From: Pseudoalteromonas piscicida
GTDB taxonomy: Bacteria > Pseudomonadota > Gammaproteobacteria > Enterobacterales > Alteromonadaceae
Assembly: GCF_000238315.3 (NCBI RefSeq)
Contig: NZ_CP011924.1
Coordinates: forward strand, 4,176,001 to 4,240,000
Direction: 5' to 3'
DNA: 64,000 nucleotides
Shown: piece after piece, positions 57,452-64,000 of the stretch
How positions within the stretch are numbered: position 1 is the stretch's first letter
Layout of the letters: each line of letters starts with the position of its first letter
Program-made: the position numbers and the translations under genes
Notes under the pieces: generated by a model
Database searches by the model: none
Told to the model about the DNA's origin: nothing
Seen by the model: only the letters and a program-made list of their open reading frames with translations

Positions 57452-58660
57452 CCACTAAAATCACAGAAACGTAAAAAACTCTACTAAGCGATGAATTAAT
57501 GCGCTATTTGTTGGCTTTTTAGCTAGTTTTGAATTCTTGATATAGGGCCTGTTGACCTTTGCTGTTTGATTTTGGTTCCCCTGAGTGGGTTTTGATCGCG
57601 GCGCTCGACTTGCCGCCTAGTAATCTAAGCAAAAGTTGAGCAATACGTAATTTATCCATCGTTCATATAATGACTCTTAGTGAGTTTTGATTTCAATATG
57701 CCTACATGATGAAGATCTGCAAAATATGAAAGATAGGGCTGTTGTATAAAATACCTAAATCATCGTGTAGGGATGTCGAATAAAATTAACATATACAGTA
57801 TTTACTGTTTATCTATACAGTGCTATATTCTGCTTAATGTATTTTTTGAACGTTTTGTTTGAATTATATCCCTAACTGCTCATTTTATGATGTTTTCTTG
57901 AGATCTTTAAATCATTGCAATTATCACGTGAATGAGATCAATGAGCATAAATAGTGTGGTATTGATAATCTCTATTTAAACGCGGCGTGACAAACAGTAA
58001 GTAGTTACTATCATTAAAGCGATAATCAATGATTTAATAAAAAGTTGAATTAAAACAGTTGGGTATGTGTTCCTTGTTATTTTTAGTCGTTAGATGCTTT
58101 TTACTTCCAGAAGCAAGGTTAGTCTAGAGATCTAAATTGATCCAGTTGTTGTTTTAAGAATGATCATACTAAACACGCCATTGATCAAAATTACTCCAAG
58201 CTGAAAACCTTTATTCTATTGGCTTGGAGCGACTTATCCACGGAATCTGTGGATAACATTGTTTATTATTATTTGAGAAGTATTGCAAGACTATGAAATT
58301 AGGGCGCTGCAGCCGTTTCAAGTAAAATTCGATAAATATTTAATTTCAATAATATCAATGGCTTATATTTGATTGGTTATTTTTGTTTATTTGTTGTTCA
58401 GTGTGAAGCTTTTATGAACTTTTTACCATTTTGGCTGTGCAAAAAACATGCTACTTTGCAAGCTGGATTGTAACTTTTTTGTCAAAACTTACTGAATCGT
58501 TATTTTCAACACTAAACCTCAATCCTGCAGCGTAATACAAGCTTTTTATAGGTAACTGTTGCTAATTTAGACTTTATAACGACTCTTAACGTTTACCCCA
58601 TAGCGTCAACATCTTGAATAGCATACAATGAGCCGCTTAAAGTATCAGAAATAGGTTGTT
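57452..58660. other. 1.2-kb gene-free, AT-rich stretch
   Basis: No supported reading frame or RNA gene. It contains AT-rich pieces (57780-58060) and an 8-bp inverted repeat CTCCAAGC (58194-58201) / GCTTGGAG (58222-58229). It could hide a small RNA, but nothing can be assigned. Confidence 0.5.
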
Positions 58661-60037
58661 ATGACTCAAGCTAAGTCAAATTCCAGTGGCAACGATATCC
58701 TTTTTGGTGATATTGGGGCGACTTTAAAGCGAATGACGATCCCCATGATATTCGGGATGATCACGCTGATGATGTTTAATCTCGTTGATACTTTCTTTAT
58801 TAGTATGCTTGGCACAGAGCCGCTCGCGGCAATCAGCTTCACCTTTCCTGTTACCTTTACTGTAATTAGCTTAGCCATCGGGTTAGGTATTGGAACATCC
58901 GCCGTTATCGCGAAGGCTTTAGGTAGCAATTTGCTCGATGAAGCCAAATTTGATGCCGCAGTAGCTATTATTATCTCTGCGATATTCGTTTCATTACTTT
59001 CTATTCTCGGTTTCATTTTTGTCGATGAGATCTTTATTCTCCTCGGTGCTGGTGAAGCGGTTATGCCATTTATCCACGACTACATGTCGGTGTGGTTCAT
59101 TGGTTCGATTTTATTGATAACGCCGATGATTGGTAATTCAGTGCTGCGCGCCAGTGGTGATACCAAAACGCCAAGTTTAGTTATGGGGCTCGGGGGATTA
59201 GTAAATGCGGTGCTGGACCCGATATTAATCTTCGGGTTTGGGCCTATTGATGCAATGGGTGTAAAAGGCGCTGCAGTGGCCAGTGTGTTGTCTTGGAGTC
59301 TTGGGGTAACTATCATTTTATATTTGCTGATAGTTAAAAAGCGTCTTATCTCACTGTCTGCAAAATACACCAGCTTCACAAATGCGGCGAAAAAAATTCT
59401 CACCATAGGCCTGCCTGCAGCTGGTGCAAATATGCTGACACCTTTAGCAATGGCGGTAATGACAGCACTTATAGCTAGTTATGGACCTGAAGCTGTGGCC
59501 GCATTTGGTGTTGGAAGTCGTATTGAGTCTATCGCAAGTCTGGTGGTTTTAGCGCTTTCTATGACCTTGCCTCCCTTTGTAAGTCAGAACTTTGGTGCAA
59601 AGCACTATCAGCGTGTGGCTGATGCTTATACCCAAACACTTAAATTTGTGCTTGGTTTTCAATTTGCGGTCTACTTATTACTGGTATTGAGTGCTTACTA
59701 CATCAGTCATACTTTTGGTAATGAGCCAGCTGTCGTTGAGACCATACAGCTATTTATTTATATCATGCCGCTAGGATACGGACTTCAAGGTGTGATCATA
59801 TTAACCAATTCGTCATTTAATGCGTTGCATAAACCGATGAATGCGCTCATTCTAAGTGTGATCCGACTGTTCATATTTTATGTACCTATCGCTTATATAG
59901 GCTCACAGTTGGCTGGGTTGCCAGGGTTATTTACAGGCGCTGCTTTGGGGAATTTATTTACCGCAGCTATTGCCTACAATTGGTTTAAGAAAGTGATCAA
60001 TGAAATTGCAGCAAGCGAGGTTCAAAAGGAGGCGTAA
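58661..60037 (+). CDS. MATE-family multidrug efflux transporter
   Basis: 458 aa, twelve membrane segments in two homologous halves. [36 protein letters not shown] and the second-half [20 protein letters not shown] are typical MATE motifs. It exports cationic compounds in exchange for sodium or protons; the substrate is not predictable. Its stop shares one base with the uvrB start, and its end carries the uvrB ribosome site, so the two are co-translated. Confidence 0.92.
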   Translation: MTQAKSNSSGNDILFGDIGATLKRMTIPMIFGMITLMMFNLVDTFFISMLGTEPLAAISFTFPVTFTVISLAIGLGIGTSAVIAKALGSNLLDEAKFDAAVAIIISAIFVSLLSILGFIFVDEIFILLGAGEAVMPFIHDYMSVWFIGSILLITPMIGNSVLRASGDTKTPSLVMGLGGLVNAVLDPILIFGFGPIDAMGVKGAAVASVLSWSLGVTIILYLLIVKKRLISLSAKYTSFTNAAKKILTIGLPAAGANMLTPLAMAVMTALIASYGPEAVAAFGVGSRIESIASLVVLALSMTLPPFVSQNFGAKHYQRVADAYTQTLKFVLGFQFAVYLLLVLSAYYISHTFGNEPAVVETIQLFIYIMPLGYGLQGVIILTNSSFNALHKPMNALILSVIRLFIFYVPIAYIGSQLAGLPGLFTGAALGNLFTAAIAYNWFKKVINEIAASEVQKEA

Positions 60038-62040
60038 TGGAAGATAAGTTTCAGCTAGTTTCTGAGTTTCAGCCAAACGGAGATCAACCAACAGCGATTG
60101 CTCAACTGTGCGATGGTTTAGAATCAGGCCTTGCACATCAAACCTTGCTGGGGGCTACGGGAACGGGTAAAACCTTTACCATGGCCAACATCATTAATAA
60201 CCTTAACCGCCCGACAATTATTATGGCGCATAACAAAACGCTGGCGGCGCAATTGTATGGCGAAATGAAAGAATTCTTTCCTCATAATGCGGTTGAGTAT
60301 TTCGTCTCTTATTATGACTATTATCAACCCGAGGCTTATGTCGTTGCCAGCGACACATTTATCGAGAAAGACGCGTCTATCAACGATCATATAGAGCAAA
60401 TGCGTTTATCCGCGACCAAAGCCTTGCTTGAGCGCAGAGATACGATCATCGTCGCCTCAGTTTCAGCGATTTACGGCCTTGGCGATCCCGACTCTTACAT
60501 GAAAATGATGCTATTACTGAAAGTCGGTGAAACTATCGATCAGCGTGACATGTTAAGGCGTTTGGCTGAACTACAATACACGCGTAATGATATGGATTTT
60601 AGCCGAGGTACCTATCGAGTTCGCGGTGAAGTGATTGATATTTTTCCTGCGGAATCGGAAACCATTGCGGTACGGGTTGAGATGTTTGACGATGAAATAG
60701 AGCGGATCAGTTTATTTGATCCCTTGACTGGCGCCGTTGAAAAACACCTGGTTCGCGCGACTATTTATCCAAAAACTCACTATGTAACGCCAAGAGAAAA
60801 GATCCTTGATGCCATTGAGCGCATTAAGATGGAACTCAAAGATCGTCGTAATCAATTATTGGATAAAAATCGCTTAGTCGAAGAGCAGCGCATCGCTCAA
60901 CGTACACAGTACGACATTGAAATGATGACCGAGCTTGGCTATTGCTCTGGTATTGAAAATTACAGTCGATATTTATCGGGACGCGCACCAGGCGAGCCAC
61001 CACCAACTTTGTTAGATTACTTGCCGGATGATGCGCTTATGATCATCGACGAGTCTCACGTTACCGTTTCGCAGGTGGGGGCAATGTACAAAGGCGATCG
61101 CAGTCGTAAAGAAAACTTAGTTGAATATGGTTTCAGATTACCGTCTGCGCTAGATAATAGACCACTAAAGTTTGAAGAGTTCGAAGCGATTTCGCCGCAG
61201 ACCATTTATGTTTCGGCGACACCCGGTGATTATGAATTGAATAAATCAGCGGGTGATGTTGCTGAGCAAGTGATCCGCCCAACAGGGCTGTTAGATCCAG
61301 AAGTAGAAGTGCGTCCAGTTGCAACTCAAGTTGACGATTTGCTCTCTGAGATCTACAAACGGGTGGAAGTGAATGAGCGTGTGCTGGTTACTACGCTAAC
61401 AAAACGCATGTCAGAAGATCTGACCGATTATCTTAACGACCATAATGTTAAGGTGCGTTACTTACACTCTGATATCGATACCGTTGAGCGTATGGAAATC
61501 ATTCGAGACCTACGCAAAGGTGTTTTTGATGTACTAGTCGGCATCAACTTGTTACGAGAGGGCTTGGATATGCCTGAGGTTTCATTGGTTGCCATACTTG
61601 ATGCAGATAAAGAAGGCTTCTTACGCTCGACGCGCTCTCTTATTCAGACAATTGGCCGCGCGGCACGTCACTTACATGGTAAAGCTATTTTATATGGTGA
61701 TAGGGTGACGAATTCAATGCGTCAAGCAATAGATGAAACGCAAAGACGTAGAGAAAAGCAAGAGGCGTATAATGAGGCTAATGGCATTACACCAACGGCG
61801 CTCAATAAGAAGATCATGGATGTAATGGATCTCGGTGAGGAAGTGGCTGATGACAAAGTGGTGGATATCGATGCCAAGTTTAAACCAGGTATGCCTGCAA
61901 TGGGTGCGAAAGAGATCGCCAAAGAAATAGACCGACTTGAAGCACAAATGATGAAGTTTGCTAAAGAGCTTGAGTTTGAAAAAGCAGCTCAAGCGCGCGA
62001 TCAAGTTCAGATCTTACAAAAGCGTTTGATTAAAGCCTAG
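60037..62040 (+). CDS. uvrB: Excinuclease ABC subunit B
   Basis: 667 aa. Walker [11 protein letters not shown], the beta-hairpin [11 protein letters not shown] that probes the DNA strand, [11 protein letters not shown], helicase motifs [19 protein letters not shown] and QTIGRAARH, and a C-terminal UVR motif ([20 protein letters not shown]) for UvrC contact. Damage verification in nucleotide excision repair. AGGAGG five bases before the ATG lies inside the MATE gene. No LexA box is visible directly upstream because of this overlap. Confidence 0.97.
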   Translation: MEDKFQLVSEFQPNGDQPTAIAQLCDGLESGLAHQTLLGATGTGKTFTMANIINNLNRPTIIMAHNKTLAAQLYGEMKEFFPHNAVEYFVSYYDYYQPEAYVVASDTFIEKDASINDHIEQMRLSATKALLERRDTIIVASVSAIYGLGDPDSYMKMMLLLKVGETIDQRDMLRRLAELQYTRNDMDFSRGTYRVRGEVIDIFPAESETIAVRVEMFDDEIERISLFDPLTGAVEKHLVRATIYPKTHYVTPREKILDAIERIKMELKDRRNQLLDKNRLVEEQRIAQRTQYDIEMMTELGYCSGIENYSRYLSGRAPGEPPPTLLDYLPDDALMIIDESHVTVSQVGAMYKGDRSRKENLVEYGFRLPSALDNRPLKFEEFEAISPQTIYVSATPGDYELNKSAGDVAEQVIRPTGLLDPEVEVRPVATQVDDLLSEIYKRVEVNERVLVTTLTKRMSEDLTDYLNDHNVKVRYLHSDIDTVERMEIIRDLRKGVFDVLVGINLLREGLDMPEVSLVAILDADKEGFLRSTRSLIQTIGRAARHLHGKAILYGDRVTNSMRQAIDETQRRREKQEAYNEANGITPTALNKKIMDVMDLGEEVADDKVVDIDAKFKPGMPAMGAKEIAKEIDRLEAQMMKFAKELEFEKAAQARDQVQILQKRLIKA

Positions 62041-62065
62041 GGCTAAAACGTCGGCTTTAAAGAAT

Positions 62066-62096
62066 AAAAAAGCATGTATAGACCACATGCTTTTTT
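62066..62096. terminator. Bidirectional terminator between uvrB and the beta-barrel gene
   Basis: AAAAAAGCATGT, 7-base loop, ACATGCTTTTTT: a 12-bp stem with T-runs on both strands between convergent genes. Confidence 0.92.
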
Positions 62097-62115
62097 ATTG
62101 GTTGGGTAGGTTGCT

Positions 62116-62709
62116 TTAGAAACGGTAGCTGACACCTAGAGATAGGCTCGATGTATCCAAGTCACCCATATCAAGGTACTTGTAGCCAAGGTTAACTGCC
62201 ATACCGTTATCCCAGTCATATTGCCAACCGGCTTCAGCAACAAAGCCGATACCATCGTCGGTAATTAATTTAGTGCGGCCACGAGTGATTTCGTAATCAT
62301 AATAGTTTGCACCTAATTTGCCGTAAAAGTAGCTGTTGTCGGAAATTTGATAGTAGCCTTTTGCCGCAACAACAAAGTTATCAAATTCTAAGTTATTAGC
62401 ACCAAGACCAAACAAAGTTTTGTTATTTTGTGTGCAGGTAAACTTGCGATCATTTTCGTCTTCACACTTCCAATCATCTAAGTCTTCACCGCTGTTATAA
62501 CCTAATTCCAGCGCCAAAATTGGCGTAAAGTGATAGTTGTAATACAGGTAGGCTTGGCCTACACCATCACCATCTTTACTTGAGCTTTTATAAGAAGCGC
62601 CACCGCCAGAAATGTCTAAACCAACGCGATGTGTCTCGTTATTTTGTTCTGCAAAAGACGATAAACTTGTTGTGAGTAATGCAAGAGATAAAAGCGCTTT
62701 AATTTTCAT
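62116..62709 (-). CDS. Outer-membrane beta-barrel protein (porin-like)
   Basis: 197 aa from the ATG giving MKIKALLSLALLTTSLSSFA, a signal peptide of 20 residues. The mature part has alternating strands (VGLDISGGGASYKS, FTPILALELGYNSG, FVVAAKGYYQ, AVNLGYKYLDMGDL) and ends in GVSYRF with the terminal phenylalanine needed for barrel assembly. It resembles the small OmpA-like/OmpW-sized eight-stranded family. Two cysteines in a loop (KCEDENDRKFTC) may pair. Function unknown. Confidence 0.83.
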   Translation of the reverse strand: MKIKALLSLALLTTSLSSFAEQNNETHRVGLDISGGGASYKSSSKDGDGVGQAYLYYNYHFTPILALELGYNSGEDLDDWKCEDENDRKFTCTQNNKTLFGLGANNLEFDNFVVAAKGYYQISDNSYFYGKLGANYYDYEITRGRTKLITDDGIGFVAEAGWQYDWDNGMAVNLGYKYLDMGDLDTSSLSLGVSYRF

Positions 62710-62846
62710 AATCAATGTCCGTTGTGGTTAACTTGAGGACAGTATAAATAGAGGGAGTGTCAAGGTCTGTTGGGGGGCTGTCATAAAGTGTAAGAAGGCG
62801 TCGAATTCAGTTTGCTTTATTTTACAAATATAAATAGTTGTATTTG

Positions 62847-63218
62847 CTAAGTGCTCTTAGCTGTCTTAGGTTTTGCAATGAACGTTTGGTATTTTAGTAT
62901 GGTCGTCAATGTCAAAATTGCAGCAATAAGCCCACTCCATATGTGATGCATGATCAAATGGCTTGCAATGAACATAGGCACATCTTGCCAGCCATCAATT
63001 AACAAAAGTTTACTCACTAACAGCAAATATCCGAGTAGGTGTGCAAATAGCACAAGTTTAAATGATTTAACGAACTGGTTTTTTGCGTTGACTGAGAGAG
63101 CGGGTATGTTGAGGTGTAGCGCGAGAATAAAGACAGTTGATAGCACAATACTGACTACTCCTAACCCGAGTAATGAGGTTTTTATCAACACCATGGAGTA
63201 GATAAAAGCAAGTAACAT
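62847..63218 (-). CDS. Small four-helix membrane protein, unknown function
   Basis: About 123 aa from ATG 63218 (AGG upstream); a TTG at 63233 would add five residues. Four hydrophobic segments with HLIMHHIWSGLIAAI in the last third. I do not recognise the family. It lies alone between the barrel gene and a divergent regulator. Confidence 0.6.
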   Translation of the reverse strand: MLLAFIYSMVLIKTSLLGLGVVSIVLSTVFILALHLNIPALSVNAKNQFVKSFKLVLFAHLLGYLLLVSKLLLIDGWQDVPMFIASHLIMHHIWSGLIAAILTLTTILKYQTFIAKPKTAKST

Positions 63219-63480
63219 GAGCCAGCCTAACAATTACGGAAAACGCAGTTTATATACGCTTAGGTTTTGAGTCTATTCGAATTATTCTAAGGATTAGGTA
63301 GTGATTTTCTGAGTGATCGCTCTATACTAAAAGCCGATTTTATCAATAGTTTGTAAACCGATGTAACATTGCCCTATATTTTCGCGGCATGTTTCGCTAT
63401 AAATGCAATGTTATGTCGTAGTAAATTCGAATAAAACAATAATTATTATAGTAATTAAGACCAAGTTGGGAACTAGGGAA

Positions 63481-63999
63481 ATGAAATTTGCTTTTAAGGA
63501 TTTTTTGTTTGATAGCAAAGAGCTAAAGCTTTATAAAGACGACAGAAAGCTAAATTTAAAACAAAAACCTGCTCAGATATTGGAGTTATTTTTATCCGCT
63601 CCTCAAACTATCCACAGTAAAGAAGACATCTTAGAGAAAGTATGGCCAGATAGGAAAGTCACAGATCAGGTCGTATTTCAAAATATTGGCCATTTACGAG
63701 CTTTGTTCGGTGATGATGCTATCAAAACCTTTTCACGAAAAGCGTATCAATGGCAGATCCCTTGTACGGCTTTTGAAGGGACTGCGGAAGCTCAGGCTTC
63801 ATCGCAGGCTTCACCTCAAACAGCGACCAATGAGTCGACTAAAGTGGATGTACAACCGGTGGAAGAAGAAACGGTAGTGACTGAATCACCTTCTGAAGTG
63901 CTCGAAAGGCCTGGATCTAGTGGTAGCAAGCTGCCTATGTTTGGGCTTGCGGGTGCACTTGTGTTGCTAGCCTTGGGTATCTACTTTACGTTATCGTGA
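63481..63999 (+). CDS. ToxR/CadC-like membrane regulator without a periplasmic domain
   Basis: 172 aa from the ATG with AGGGAA just upstream (an upstream in-frame ATG at 63403 has none). Residues 1-95 are an OmpR-type winged helix: LNLKQKPAQILELFLSAPQ, SKEDILEKVWPDRKVTDQVV and a terminal AYQWQIPC. An acidic Pro/Ser/Thr linker (100-148) and one membrane segment (LPMFGLAGALVLLALGIYF) follow, and the protein ends two residues later. ToxR-type proteins normally have a periplasmic sensor after the membrane segment; here it is absent. It could need a partner protein, or the gene could be truncated. Confidence 0.78.
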   Translation: MKFAFKDFLFDSKELKLYKDDRKLNLKQKPAQILELFLSAPQTIHSKEDILEKVWPDRKVTDQVVFQNIGHLRALFGDDAIKTFSRKAYQWQIPCTAFEGTAEAQASSQASPQTATNESTKVDVQPVEEETVVTESPSEVLERPGSSGSKLPMFGLAGALVLLALGIYFTLS

Positions 64000-64000
64000 G

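Overview
The window looks like chromosomal DNA of a marine gammaproteobacterium, most like Pseudoalteromonas. This is inferred from AT-rich coding style, the pdhR-aceE-aceF-lpd block, rsxABCDGE-nth, an mtnN-cobD pair, uvrB behind a MATE pump, and a long tRNA-Asn array. No species-level claim is made.

1-12.3 kb and 15.5-22.0 kb: a polymorphic-toxin region that looks linked to a type VI secretion system. A conserved pre-toxin module of about 450 bp occurs five times, joined to different C-terminal toxin domains: two Ntox15/Tde-like HxxD DNases, a WHH-type HNH nuclease and a GH-E-like HNH nuclease. Immunity genes follow (Tdi-like GAD/DUF1851, SUKH, Imm22-like, PoNi-like, TPR-like). Two near-identical C-terminal VgrG fragments carry a PD-(D/E)xK-type nuclease, each followed by an Imm49-like gene. 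Several cassettes are broken and many lack a good ribosome site, so this looks like an array of mostly silent donor cassettes plus orphan immunity genes. The two halves are separated by ordinary genes (CZB chemoreceptor, diguanylate cyclase, DUF3429). An ahpC gene is cut off at residue 107 and joined directly to vgrG sequence.

22.4-38.2 kb: housekeeping genes. These are a membrane metallopeptidase, a periplasmic solute-binding protein, the PdhR-controlled pyruvate dehydrogenase genes, a CobD/CbiB-like protein, mtnN, a DUF2726 protein and an Orn/Lys/Arg decarboxylase split by an in-frame stop.

38.4-47.3 kb: a duplicated YVTN beta-propeller gene and a large SIR2-STAND anti-phage gene placed at the 3' end of nth. 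A displaced nth 3' end lies on the far side of the defence gene, and an intact nth lies on the near side.

47.4-64 kb: the Rsx/Rnf electron transport operon, a degenerate GGDEF-EAL membrane protein, twelve identical tRNA-Asn genes in tandem, a 1.26-kb gene-free stretch, a MATE pump overlapping uvrB, an outer-membrane beta-barrel protein, a small membrane protein and a short ToxR-like regulator.

The most striking structural feature is four perfect direct tandem duplications (1256, 1393, 1617 and 1141 bp). Their junctions share 0-3 bp, and at least three end at sequences repeated elsewhere in the window. Two end at the same position in nth. They are either a genuine, unusual duplication process or an assembly artefact, and read data must decide.
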